A stretch of 64,000 nucleotides of DNA from Dryas octopetala (GCA_963921425.1 OY992839.1:7605409-7669408); one strand, 5' to 3'. Positions 1 through 11,798 are shown, counted from the first letter of the stretch. Translations and numbers: made by a program. The notes: a model not told the origin generated them from the letters alone.

Positions 1-394
1 TTTAATCCAAAAATAGGCCTTTTTTTAAAGATGTTTTTCTTTTCTTTATTTTTTTTACACAACTTCCTCAGCTGCCATTATTTTTAAAATTTAAAAATTG
101 TTTTAAAATTTCATACCAAACAAGTTTGGGCTATTTAGCAGACCATTTTCAAAAAAAAATTTCTAGAAAAAAATTTAAAAACATGCCGCTTTTTAAAAAC
201 GATAAAACATCGTTTTTCACGTTTTTTTTTTTTTTATAACGCTTCCTTAGCTTCCTTCATTTTTAAAATTTAAATTTGTTTTCAAATTTCATACCAAACA
301 AGTTTTCAAATTTTAAAAGTTGATTTTGAAAACTCACATTTAAAAACTCTTAATTTTTGGAAAAAACAAATTGAGTATGATACCAAACAGAGCC
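1..394. repeat. End of a transposon-like repeat with an internal tandem duplication
   Basis: AT-rich sequence in which a stretch of about 70 bp (near 60-130) recurs at about 240-310, with shared text such as TTTCATACCAAACAAGTTT. It ends near 394 with GATACCAAACAGAGCCT, a terminus style common in plant hAT/MITE families (AGGCTCTGTTTGGTATC on the other strand). The left end lies outside the window, so the family cannot be fixed. No coding sequence. Confidence 0.4.
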
Positions 395-891
395 TAGTAA
401 TCCAAACAGTTTATTTTTGAAGTCTCAATTCAATGATCAATCCTAAAAAAATTAAATAAATAAAAAATAATTTAAAATTTTGAATGAATGTAGATTATTT
501 CAAGAAATACCTTAGGTAAACCTTAATAAAGAACACATTGTGAAGTCCACTGCGCATTATAGTTCAATGATCAAACTGTCTATTATTAAAAGTATCAATT
601 CAATAATATTTTTTAACTACTCTGGAAAAAAAAATTTAATTATAAAAAATTGTCAATGACTATTTGGTTTAGTGGATGACACCATGCATATCTCTTTTCG
701 TTAAAGTAAGTCATGTATTCAAATTTCATGAACGATAGTTGAATAATACAAAAAATTTAAAAAAAATGGAAAATTCAAAAATCAAATAAATATGAATATG
801 CTTAAATTCATAATTAATAAATAACTGCCATGCAAAGGATGGTTGGCCAAGTAGTCTTCTACTTCTACTGCTTAAATATATATATATATAT
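395..891. other. Intergenic, AT-rich; holds first part of repeated segment A
   Basis: No gene is visible. Positions about 775-875 match segments near 7490-7600 and 9475-9505 (ATAACTGCCATGCAAAGGA and flanks). This is the first part of copy A of a locally repeated segment, later split by two MITEs inserted in a TA tract. Confidence 0.5.
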
Positions 892-1294
892 TAAGAATAC
901 TCTAAAACTAACTAGTTAGTAAGTTAATACAAAACTAATCACCATATTGGGTCCACTGCACAATGTAATTTCAAAATCCAAACCGTTTTTTTTAGGTCAT
1001 GCTTCAAAGATCATTCATGTAAAGAATCTTCAAAATCAGAAGTCATTTAGTCATTTGAATATTTGATTATAATAACAACTATTTGTATACTTTTATCAAA
1101 AATATTGATCGTCTATTTATTTGATCTCAATTAGAAGACTACATAATTTTCGATTTAGTTGATTTTTTGCAATGATGATCTTTGAAATATGGCCTAAATA
1201 ATTGATGGTTCGGATTATGAGATTAGTGATGTGGTGAGCCCAAAACTATGATTAGCTTCGTATTAACTTGCTAACTGATTAGCTTTAGAGCACT
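892..1294. mobile_element. MITE in a (TA)n tract, copy 1
   Basis: Foldback element of about 400 bp. The left arm begins AAGAATACTCTAAAACTAAC and the right arm ends with the complementary GCTTTAGAGCACTTCTTAT. The arms stay complementary for over 130 bp, with imperfections. TA repeats flank both sides, so the insertion target was a TA microsatellite. No coding capacity. Closely related copies lie at 1321-1690 and 42146-42545. Confidence 0.75.
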
Positions 1295-1320
1295 TCTTAT
1301 ATACATATATATATATATAT

Positions 1321-1690
1321 AAGAATGCTTTAAAACTAACTAGTTAGTAAGTTAATACAAAACTAACCACCATGTTGGCCCCACTGCACAATGTAATTTC
1401 AAAATCCAAACCGTTTATTTTTTAGGCCATGCTTCAAAGATCATTCATGTAAAAAATCTTCAAAATCGAAAATCATTTAGCCATTTGATTATAATAACAA
1501 CTATTTATATGCTTTTATCGAAAATATTGATCGTCTATTTATTTGATCTCAATTAGATGACTACATAATTTTCGATTAAGTTGATTTTTTGCAATGATGA
1601 TTTTTGAAGTATGGCCAAAATAATTGATGGTTCGGATTATGAGATTAGTAATGTGTGGACCCAAAAGCATGGTTAGCTTTAGAGCACTCC
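1321..1690. mobile_element. MITE in a (TA)n tract, copy 2
   Basis: Same family and orientation as the element ending at 1294, separated from it only by a TA tract of about 25 bp. The left end is full length. The right arm lacks about 25 bp (the TCGTATTAACTTGCTAAC part) and ends GCTTTAGAGCACTCC before another TA run. Confidence 0.75.
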
Positions 1691-2049
1691 TATATATATA
1701 TATATTACGCGTTCCTCTCTTTATCTTTATCACCAATTCACCATCGTCATTATCAAGAAGCTACCAATTAACTACGTTGCATGCATGTACATATATGTTA
1801 TACGTGTGTCGGAGATAATTACGTACCTACATGGGTTTTATAAAAAAATAGAAACTATGAGCAAGTGAAAGTTTGTAATGTCAAGAATGTTATTAGTTTT
1901 TTTTTTCCTTTTTGGCCATAGGATGTTATTAGCTTGGATATAGTACAGTACGTGTTTGACAATTCAAGTTCAAAGATTTAGGTTTCCTATTAAAACAACA
2001 AAGAAAAAAGATTTAGGTTGCATTAATTTGATGCGCTTTTTCTAAAAGG
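1691..2049. other. Intergenic; second part of repeated segment A
   Basis: Positions about 1730-1820 (TTATCAAGAAGCTACCAATT, then TGCATGCATGTACATAT and TACGTGTGTCGG) match parts of 7640-7725 and 9930-10045. No gene. 1836-2049 shows nothing recognisable. Confidence 0.5.
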
Positions 2050-5000
2050 CGCTAGAACAGAAAAGGGCTTTTATAGCACTCAAAAAACGCTATAAAAACC
2101 CTTTTATAGCGTTATTGAAAACGCTATGTCAGCCGACGTTATAATAGACCCAAGGTCTTTTATAGCATTTTTGGAACGCTATTAAAAAAAACCTTTCTAT
2201 AGCATTTTTAAAATGCTATAAAAGATATATATAATAGCGTGATCGAAATGCTATAGAAATATATACCATAGCAATTTTAAAATGCTATTATTGTGGCTTT
2301 TAATAGCATATGTGTTGCTAGTGTTTAGAATACTATTATAGTTCTTTTTATACCTTTTCCATAGCATTTTTTCCATGTCATTTTTTTGTTGCTTTCAAGA
2401 GTAAATTATATAATGCTGTCAATAGTAAATGGTAAGACACATCTCATTAAATGACCTCAAAAGAATCAATTAAGTGTATTACATAAGGCTCAATAAGTAC
2501 AATAATGTCTCATGTTTTCCCTATATAACAGTAATGCATATATTAGGCCCTATAGAAACAAACACAACTAAATCAATTTGCTACTTCCTATAAGCAAGCA
2601 TCCAATTCCAATAGCTGAGTGTCCCTAAGCTGCCAAAAGAAAATACCAATTATAAGAAACTAATAAAACAAAATTACACTTATAAAAAATCAAAATGAGT
2701 ACTTGAGCTAGCATACAAGAAGAACACCATAAGTCAAGTACTTGAGCTATTAAATCAAAACAAGTGCTTGAGCTAGCTAAATCAACACATGTTATATCAA
2801 TTCACATATCCCTCCATATTAGCATATCTAGATATTGTGCAGGAAATCAAAACTAAACAAATGAACTGTGTTGGCCCATATCTACTTCATATTTAATTAA
2901 CTATATAATAGAATATTTTTCCAATTTGGCCAAGCTTCAATTTCATACACAAGGTTCACCAACTGATAAATATATATATATATATATATATAACATATTT
3001 GGAAGACATTCAAATGACAAATGTACTTTCTAAGGTAGATAAAACAACCCATTATTTTTTTCCCATAAAAAAAATGCATTGAAAAGTCAGATTCGACAAG
3101 GTAGCAGTCAAACAAGGCACAATATATAGGTCACCCCAGGGTGCACCTCCATATCCACCCCAAGACATTATAGGACATATTATTAGAGTAAAGCTAGAGA
3201 ATAATACAGTAAACATAAAACACAGCTACTCTTTGTTTTTCATTAATCCATCCAATTGTCATAATCTGTTAAGTAAAAAAATAAGTTTTAGAGTACAGGT
3301 ATTTTTTACTTAATAATCATCACAGTATTTGGTAACTTAAATAAATACCTTAAAAACTTTGGTGAGTAGAAAGCATAAGACAGAGGAGAAGACCATGTGA
3401 AGTAGAGTCAATCCAAGAGGATAAGGAAAGTTTATTTCCTTGGACGACAAAACCCGCTGCATTCCAAAGTTCAAACAAAAACCTTATGTTATATATTCTT
3501 GTAAAACAACCTCTTACAAAATTGTATCTCCACTTACTCATATTAGACAACAATGTAAAAATAGGTACTAAGAAAATATTTGCCACATGCATATTGTAAT
3601 AAAGGTTTAGAACATCTAAAATTACTTTTATGTCTAATATAAAGAAGTATTACCCTACACCCAGCCATCAATGCTATTAAATGATTCAAATTAATTTGTC
3701 AGATAACAGCCTGCCATGAGATCCATATACATAGATTTTCTGCCCACAGATTAATTATATCATATAATATATGCCCCTCAAATAATTAATTAAGTCTACC
3801 TAGCTTTGAAAAAGGTATGCTCAACTCCAAGTCTGCATGTAGACAGCGACAGAGACACTTATATACAGAACTATATAACATATTACATATGAGAGAATAA
3901 TATATGCAATAACTCTTCCTCAGACATATGAGAGAATTAATGATTGTTCATTTGTTAAACACTTAAACATGTTTATTTACTTGTTTCTGCTCAAGTTAAA
4001 ATGTTAATGAAAAAAGCTTGGTAAGGCTAGCTATATATATATATATAATAACACTAGCTAACTACTTGAGCTGTGTCTTAATTTGTGGGACTTGAGACCC
4101 ACTAGTAGCAGAGAGGGGACCTTTGAAACCCATGAAGATTGAAGATCGACTTAATTAATTAGCACAAAAAAGAAAAAATTAATTAATTAACAAAGATTTT
4201 CAACCAAAGATTAAGGAAATGGAATCAATAAATATAAGTAGAACGTACTTTCAATATATATGCATGCAAATTGCAATGTGATAATGAATGAATGTATACC
4301 TGGGAGGACCAAGGCTCACATCTCTTGAGGTCAACCTCTGCAATGTGGAGTTAAAGGACGATAAACAAAGAATGCCATTGCTGCTTTGTCCCTCTCACAC
4401 TTAAATAAGCATGTCTGCAAAATAGGAATGGAGAAGAAAAAAAAGGAAGAAAATAAAACGAAACAAAACAAAGCCAACCAATATAGGAAGCAGAACCTGG
4501 AAATCACAGATAGAATTAAGAAAACTGAACAATTCGAAGTTTAAGTGGAAACCCAGATCAAATTGACACTCCTATAAGCACCATTGCAATCACTAATTCT
4601 TAAACAGATTAGCTCTTTGTGATGCAGAAAAAAATTTCATTAAATGTACAATTGTTTTCCATTATTCCATAAGCTTATACTAATAACAAAGGTAGAAATG
4701 AAGCCAATTCATTCCCAAAATTCCACTGATAAAAATCTGTAAATCATTTTAGAATTAACGTACTCATTTAAGTTTTGAGGCTTTAACACGCAACACACAG
4801 GGGCACAACTTCTTTTTAATGGGTTTATCAAATTCACATTATAAATAAAACCCAACAATTAGAAATTCAAAAGAAACACAAACGACTCTTTACTCCGGCC
4901 AACAATCAAAGTCATACACATGAAAAATCAAATGTTTATGAAGGGTAAGCAACATAAGTATATGATACCCTTTTCTACAAGCTTATGTCCCAACTGCATT

Positions 5001-5981
5001 TTCAGAAAATAAAAGTCCAAGAATCAATCGTTTGCTAGTTAAACCTAACAAGTACATCACTAGGTATAAACTTTCATAAATTGAAAACAAATGGCAGACT
5101 GAGATGTGCAGGTTTCATACTTTGGTTTCAAACTCAAGCTAAAAACACCAACATTTAAATTTCAAAATCACAAACCATGTACGAGTTCATAAATTTCTAA
5201 TCTAAATATAATGTCAAAAACACAAGTCTGAATTCTGAACCTTACAATCTAGTGAGTTTGAATCCCTCACTCGATATACCCAAAATCACAACTCTGAAAA
5301 ACCCAAAGCTAATCCACCAGGATTGTACTGCTGGAACAATTTGTGAAAGTCTGCAAAAATTATAAATAAATAAAAAAAGAGTAAACCCATGAGGAGGAAA
5401 TTGAAAGAGACCCACATCCACATATGAACGCATATAGATTTATAGAAGAAGAAAGAGACAAACCAATGTCAATTAGATGAAAGAGACCCACATCCCTGAA
5501 GTCACTGAAAACTTCTTCCCTAACCCAAAACTGAAATACATAGAGAAATTAATTAGAGGCATAGAGAAATTGATTGATCAAAAATCCCTAACCCTAACCC
5601 AAAATTGAAATACCCATGAAAGAGAAATAGGGAGGAGGAAGAGGAAGAGGATAGGCAAGACAAATAGAAGAAGTAAATATGCTTACCCATGGCTGAAGGA
5701 GAAGGAGAGTAAAACCATCGTGTGTCATACTGGAGAAATCGTCACTTTCTCAAAGAAGGAGAGTAAAACGAAGAGAGGGAATTCACTTTCCTTTACTTTC
5801 CTCAGCCCGAGCCTTTACTTTCCTTTGCCGCTCGTGTATAATTTAGATGGGCTTGTTATAATAGATGGGCTTGTTTCTGTAGCGTTTTTTTTCAAATGAT
5901 GCTATTATTATATTGTATATAATAGCACAATTGAAAAAATGCTATAATTAAATGCTATCATAGCCCTCTTTTGTTGTAGTG
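2050..5981. mobile_element. Non-autonomous CACTA (En/Spm-type) element, 3.9 kb
   Basis: The right end reads GCCCTCTTTTGTTGTAGTG, the complement of a CACTACAAC... terminus. The left end, CGCTAGAACAGAAAAGGGC, matches it at about 15 of 19 positions. Both ends carry many short subterminal repeats of the form TATAGC(A/G)TTTT in both orientations (2070-2290 and 5870-5965), which is typical of CACTA elements. No transposase reading frame lies inside; the interior has only short chance frames. The left terminus is mutated and no convincing 3-bp target duplication was seen, so the exact left border is uncertain. Confidence 0.65.
2966..2992. repeat. (TA)n microsatellite
   Basis: Uninterrupted TA dinucleotides inside the CACTA element interior. 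Confidence 0.9.
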
Positions 5982-6135
5982 CGCGTTTATTTGAAGTGAT
6001 AGAATTCAAACTTAGAACCACTCCAACATTGTGGAGGAAAATACTATTATATCAATAATTGGTGTGATATGTTGATTTAAAATGAAAATTTTGGATTTGA
6101 ATCTTAGTGTAGATTGTTTAATGACATTTAATTTA

Positions 6136-6506
6136 GGGTTAAATACAAAAATGGTCCATGAATTTTACAATGAATCTCAATTTGATCAATTAACTATAAA
6201 AAAATGTCAATTTAATTCACGAATTAACTTTTCAAGTTGTACCAAAGCAGTACAAACGTTAACCTCGATCAAAAAATTTAACGGAAACTGGTCATGTGCA
6301 CAACAAGTGACCACATTTTCAGAGGAATTTTAGTCAGTTTATCACATTTTCATGTGATCAATTCCGTTAATTTTCATATGGAAGTTAACGTTTGTACTGC
6401 TTTGGTACAATTTGAAAAATTTGTGGATCAAATTGACATTTTTTATAGTTAATAGACCAAATTGAGAATTAGTGTAAAGTTCGAGGACCATTTTTGTATT
6501 TAACCC
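6136..6506. mobile_element. Mutator-like MITE, 371 bp, 9-bp TSD
   Basis: Palindromic element with ends GGGTTAAATACAAAAATGG and its complement CCATTTTTGTATTTAACCC. It is flanked on both sides by the perfect 9-bp duplication TTTAATTTA (6127-6135 and 6507-6515). A 9-bp duplication with long inverted repeats fits the Mutator/MULE group. A second copy is at 23238-23603. Confidence 0.9.
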
Positions 6507-6529
6507 TTTAATTTATGTAGATGTGATAA

Positions 6530-7085
6530 TTTTTTACATGATCGATACGATAAATGATTTGAACCTGACATGAAGTTAGTGAGTTTAGGTTAACTATTTC
6601 TTGACACAAACACGAATATGGCACAACAAGCTAAATACAAGTAAAAAAACCGATCTGGTTAGTGTCAAACATGTGTAACACGATTGTGACACAATAAAAA
6701 TGTTTAATTAGTATTATGTATAAAAAATGGGTAATTTGTCTCATTTTTTTTTAATATGTATTGTATAAATCAAGTATAATTATAGAGTTATTTTATATGG
6801 TTTTGTTAGTATCATGATTAAATAAGTCTTTTATTATTTTTATTTTTTTATAAGTGATGTATAATTATCGTTTTGGTTTAAAAATAAAGAAAATTATGTT
6901 AAAAATTGTAGATCACAAGATATATTGGTCAACAAGAACACAACACAATTATAAAGGGGTGAGTTAGGGTTGATCCATTCACAACATGATTGATTGACTA
7001 GTATTTAACACAAATACAAAATGACACAACACGTACACAAACATGCACGACCCATCAACACAAATTGTCACATTTTCTTATGTTA
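6530..7085. mobile_element. Degenerate hAT-like repeat
   Basis: Contains recurring words such as TTGACACAAACACGA, AACACGATTGTGACAC and ACACAAATTGTCAC. The same style occurs in inverted relation at 26036-26756. These resemble decayed non-autonomous hAT elements. Borders and target duplication were not found. Confidence 0.35.
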
Positions 7086-7485
7086 GAAGCATATAATTTG
7101 ATTATTTGAGATAAAGTAAATTTCAAATTCTCAAACATATGGAAATTTTCCTTTTGATCCATAACAAAAGAAATTTCTATTTACACACACATTTTCTGCT
7201 CACTACAAAGTTTAACATTGTACTAAAGTAGGTTATTTTTTATCCACGCAGACTCAACTCGTGTCAGTGAAGGCATTTACGAAATATCAGTGTGTATGTA
7301 GTGAAAAATTGCTTAAAAATTATAATATGATGGGAGCGCTAGCTAATGCAACGAAATTGTTGTCAGACATTTAAAAGTGGACAAAATTGTGTTGTTTTTG
7401 GAGGAACAAACTATTGTTTAGCATAAAATAAACCTTTTATACGGACTTATCTATCATATCGTTAATTATAAGAAAAAAATTGGAA
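7086..7485. other. Intergenic, nothing recognised
   Basis: AT-rich DNA without a plausible gene or a delimited repeat. Confidence 0.5.
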
Positions 7486-7790
7486 AAATTGGAAAATCAA
7501 ATAAATAGGAATATGCTAAATAATATGTTTAAATACATAATTAATGAATAACTGCCATGCAAAGGATGGCTAGCCAAGTAGTCTTCTACTGCCTAAATAC
7601 GATTACTAGCTCGTCAAATTTGTTCTTTGATTATCGATCATCATTATCAAGATGCTACCAGCTCCGTTGCATGCATCTACGTATTTACACATGCACACTG
7701 CAGTTACATGTTTTACGTGTGTCGTGATGAGTAACACAGTAACACATATAATTCCAAAACCACACACATAATTAAAGGACAACTATTAGT
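7486..7790. repeat. Repeated segment, copy B (near-continuous)
   Basis: The most continuous copy of a segment also present in pieces at about 775-1820 (A) and 9475-10110 (C). Shared blocks in order are AACTGCCATGCAAAGGA, CCAAGTAGTCTTCTACT, ATCATTATCAAGATGCTACC, GTTGCATGCATCTACG, TTACGTGTGTCG and ATTCCAAAACC. No open reading frame is conserved among the copies. TGCATGCAT is an RY-type motif. Confidence 0.6.
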
Positions 7791-7832
7791 TTTATTAAAA
7801 AAAAATTTCTCTACACACCTAAACACAACCCA

Positions 7833-7972
7833 CAAAGCAGTCGATTCAGTTGGAAGGGCTGTAGAGTTTGACCCTCTACACTTAAGTTCGATTCTCCTTC
7901 CCCCTAAATCTAAAAAAAAAAAAAAAAAAAAAAAAATACAACTCATGCAGCACAACCGCAATAAAAAATAAA
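7833..7972 (+). mobile_element. SINE (tRNA-derived), 12-bp TSD
   Basis: A tRNA-like head has a box-A-like GATTCAGTTGG near 7843 and a box-B-like AGTTCGATTCT at 7885-7895, followed by a poly(A) stretch at 7912-7936 and an A-rich tail. The 12-bp word AAACACAACCCA flanks it on both sides (7821-7832 and 7973-7984), a good target-site duplication. It is not a tRNA gene: no cloverleaf with acceptor pairing is visible. Confidence 0.65.
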
Positions 7973-8112
7973 AAACACAACCCAAAACGAGGGCCGTCCC
8001 TAGAATTTTGTGGGCATGTTCGAAAATTAAAAGTGGGCCCTCTTTAATAGTCTCACAAATTTAAAATACTTTTTTTTTCACTATATATTGATGTTACAAT
8101 AAATGGTATAGC

Positions 8113-8483
8113 CAAGGAAGAAAATTTCGTTTTCTATAGAGGGGGAAATTTTATCTAAACTCCATAATTTTTTTGTCAATCTTTCGATTATTTCGCCGCA
8201 AAATTTCGCTACCTTCTTACGTCTGTGCGCATCTTCTTTTCACGAGATGTTGTCAAAATTTCGTTTTCAAAAGCATATCTGCACTTCACTCTTTAATTTC
8301 TCTCTAGCTCCCAGCCCCCCCCATTACTTCACTTCACTTCACTTTCACATCTTCACTCTTCACCTTATCTCTCTCTCACCTTCCCGACTTCACCTTCCAA
8401 GGCCCAAGACCACCGGCGCATACCCCACCCGCCGGCGAGATGAGGGAGAAAGAGATGAGGGTGAGGGTGGGCTTATGATGGAG

Positions 8484-8524
<41 letters not shown>

Positions 8525-9222
8525 CACGGGGTGGGGTGGTGTATGTGAGAGAAAAGGGAGTACTGGGAGGCTGGGAGTAGTTTGACTTTTGGGGCAAAAA
8601 AAGAAAAAACATGATAAAGAGAAAGAGAACTTAGAGAAGTGAGTCATGGTGAAAGAAAATGAAGGAAAGACAAAAAAAAAAAACTTTAGGATTGATTGGG
8701 GTTTAAGGTTTTTAGACAATTGGAAAAAAAAAAAAAAAAAAAAGATTTTGAGTTTCGTTTAATTGTTTTTAAACCCTAATACATTTATATCCTTTAAAAA
8801 TAGGTCATTTTTATGTAATTGTTAAGTAATAAACAATTTTATAATAGTATTTACCTCTAACACAAATTATATTTATTTTATTGAATATTTATTTAATTCA
8901 TGATTTAATATTGTAATATAAATAAATTTGAAGTGTTATTTATATAATTATTAATTAGCAACCCATTTCTTTAACAGTATTTGCCTCTAGCGCGCATTAT
9001 ATTCACTTTATATCACTTGAAACCTACTATATAATTTAATTTCTTTAATATTTTTTTATCAATGTAGTAGATAATATCTTAAATAAACATATAGTTAAGT
9101 TTTATTCAAAATTTCCGTATTTTGATAGCAATTTCCGTCGTTTTTGTCTAATTTTGTCAAAATCAAAATTTCCGCTAAAATTTCCGTCGAAAATTTTCTC
9201 GAAACCGAAATTTTACTCCTTG
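8113..9222. mobile_element. Non-autonomous DNA transposon with AAATTTCG ends, copy 1
   Basis: The left end CAAGGAAGAAAATTTCG pairs with the right end complement CAAGGAGTAAAATTTCGG. Flanks GGTATAGC / CATATAGC agree at 6 of 8 positions, a likely old 8-bp duplication. The interior holds a pyrimidine-rich block, a (GA)17 tract and poly(A) runs. The frames at 8247-8719 are low-complexity artefacts of these. A relative lies at about 19956-20977. Confidence 0.55.
8489..8522. repeat. (GA)17 microsatellite
   Basis: Pure GA dinucleotide run within the AAATTTCG-ended element. Confidence 0.95.
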
Positions 9223-9474
9223 CATATAGCTAAAACTCATCATCAATTAACAATTCTCAAATCTAAAAAAGAAAGTTAATTAATTTGTATTACATAAAAA
9301 AAGATTCCACAAAATAGAAACCTAGCTAGTACCTACTTGTACCAAAATTACAATAAAGATACAAACACCTAAAGCAACCAAAATGGTATTATCATCTAAA
9401 TCAATACATCAAAATTCCTAAATTTATTTGTGGGCCGGTAAAATAAAAATTAGTCCTATTAAATGAATGACTAC

Positions 9475-10110
9475 TTTCAATGAATAACTGCCATGCAAAG
9501 GACGGCTCCCCACCGACTCCCACAGGCAACCACAGTTCCAACGTTTTATTTGAAGGACCCCTAATTAAGCTTCTAACAGGTGTGAGTGGTAATTCTTTGA
9601 ATTGATCTTTGGTGAATGCATGATAAGATTGACTCAGCAACACCGGCTGCATCCAAAGGTTTTTTTTGTATGGAATAATATGTGTACGTGTTGAGTTTTC
9701 ATGGTCCCTTAATGGTTTTAAATCAAAGTTCTAGTCGGCAGTTGGATGAAATTTCTATTTGAATGTTCTCTGAGCAGTGGCCATGCATGGGTTGTTTCTT
9801 TTTGGCTATAGAAAGAAGATGAGTGTGGCCCAAAATACAAAACTGACGTGTTAGATTCAAACTATTCAGAATGACACAGTTTTGTTGATTTGCATGGGAT
9901 TAGCTTTATATTTGGATTAGTATCATCACTACCAAGAATTCAAGATCATCTAGCTGCTACCAGCTCTCCATTGCATGCATGTACATATGTACATATGCAA
10001 CATATACAACGCTATACATGGCTGACGTGTGTCAGGATCAGTAAGACATCCCCACTACCCCCTAATTAATGATTACATGATTCCAAAACCTCACAAATAA
10101 ATAAGAGGAC
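9475..10110. repeat. Repeated segment, copy C
   Basis: Begins AATAACTGCCATGCAAAGGA (9484-9503). After about 420 bp of unmatched DNA it resumes with GCTGCTACCAGCTCTCCATT, GCATGCATGTACATATG, GACGTGTGTCAGGATCAGTA and ATTCCAAAACCTCACA. The order of blocks is as in copies A and B. It lies about 1.8-2.5 kb upstream of the bHLH gene start. Confidence 0.55.
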
Positions 10111-11712
10111 TCGATCTATACCTACTGTGTGTTCTGGTAAGCAGGCATTAATCAAAAAATACCAAAAAGAAACAGAAAGTTTTGACCTAATTAATTTGTT
10201 GGCTATTGCCATTGGGGGTTCCTGCAAACCATGAGAGAAGTTCGTGTTTTGGCTCCTAACTAGGCCCCTCTAGTTCACATCGATGAGGCTTACACTTTAA
10301 GCTCTCCAATTCTCTCTCAGCATACAAATTAATAAGAGAATAATTAATTTCAAAACATGATGACACCACGACAAATCCCAACAATACAACCATATATCAT
10401 CGCATTGGCAGGGCCAACCACACATGAGCTTCTTTTTTTTTTTTTTTTTTAATAGCAAATGACATTATCCTTCTTAATAATTCACACCACCCCTTTTTAA
10501 CCATTTTGTTAGGTTTTTATTTCTTCTTCTTCTTTTTTTTATTTTATTGAAACCAAACCATTTTGTTAGGTTTAATTGTATTACATCTAGCTGTTATTCA
10601 AAGACCAAAACACATCTTGGACCATAATCAGATTGGATTGTTTTAAATTAGCCTAGATTCATTTTCCTTATTTGCTTAGATGCATAAATACATATCTCTT
10701 ACTAATTAATTACACCAAGTACAGAGATTTACTCATGAAAAATTAATTAAACTTCTATCATTCAAAATGTCTAATGCAATTTGTTGTTGACTCATTTAAT
10801 TGGTAATAAATGAGTATCTGAGACAATCAATCATGACATAAATTTGTAACGCTCACCTCGTTTTTCAAATTAATTAATTAGATAGATAATTACAAGAAAA
10901 ATAAAATAAAAAAATACATTAAACAGAGTTCATCTATATATGTACGTTTAATTATTTTGAGAACTTAAAGTACGCGCTTTTTTACAAAGGAAACAGAAAA
11001 TTTGATGTGGTGGGTCAGGTGGTTGAGTTGCTTGAGCTTGGCTTCAAAACTAAAACTTCATTTATACATTTTACAATCTTGAAGTTACTCACCACTTGAG
11101 TTTAATTAGTAATTAACCTGGTGGTGATAATTACATTAATTACTTGAGTTGCCAGGGTACAAGTATTAATATATATATATGTAGTTTTCTCTTCTTATGT
11201 CGTTTTCGAGACCGAATAGTGAAAATCTTGGTCACAACGTTTGTATCATACGTGTCAATGATGAAACGCCGCGTAATCATTATTCAGGACACCGAATCCT
11301 ATATCCTGCATGATAATGATGTAGTGAAACCGTTGTTCCTATTATACTTTCTGTCATAGTAAATACAATTGTTTCACAAACATAATCTGCCCCGATTTCA
11401 CATCTAAAAATAGCTCCACAAATTTCCAAATCCCAAAAATTCATCAAAAAAATTATTTAAAAGAAAAAAAGAGAATTGGGTATTGATGCCTCAACATAGT
11501 TTTTCCAAATGAGGCTCAATGGCATTGTAGTAAGTTGAGAAGAAATGGGGCAAATAGGTATTTTCATGATATATGTATATATATATATGGTGTATTTGGC
11601 CAAACTGGAGTTTGAGTGGGGTCTTAGCAAAGGGCCATCCGTTTTTGTTTTGAAGCCCAGTAACGGCACAGTCTTATGATTATATTTTGGGCTCTTTCTT
11701 TGCCAGCCAAAA

Positions 11713-11716
<4 letters not shown>
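10111..11716. other. Intergenic, upstream region of the bHLH gene
   Basis: No coding sequence or delimited repeat was recognised. AT-rich with poly(T) near 10434-10450 and short TA tracts. This is the likely distal promoter of the gene starting at 11937. Confidence 0.4.

Positions 11717-11789
<73 letters not shown>
11717..11789. repeat. (CT)36 microsatellite in the bHLH promoter/5' leader
   Basis: Pure TC dinucleotides for about 73 bp, ending 148 bp before the start codon. A second CT run lies at about 11903-11921, just before the ATG. Long homopurine/homopyrimidine mirror tracts can form triplex DNA; whether this one lies in the transcript is unknown. Confidence 0.95.

Positions 11790-11798
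<9 letters not shown>

Noticed and set aside
8247..8719. Overlapping frames of 78-112 codons on both strands
   Set aside because: They are made of GA/CT microsatellite and poly(A) translation (runs of Ser-Leu or Arg-Glu), lie inside a transposon, and show no domain or start context.
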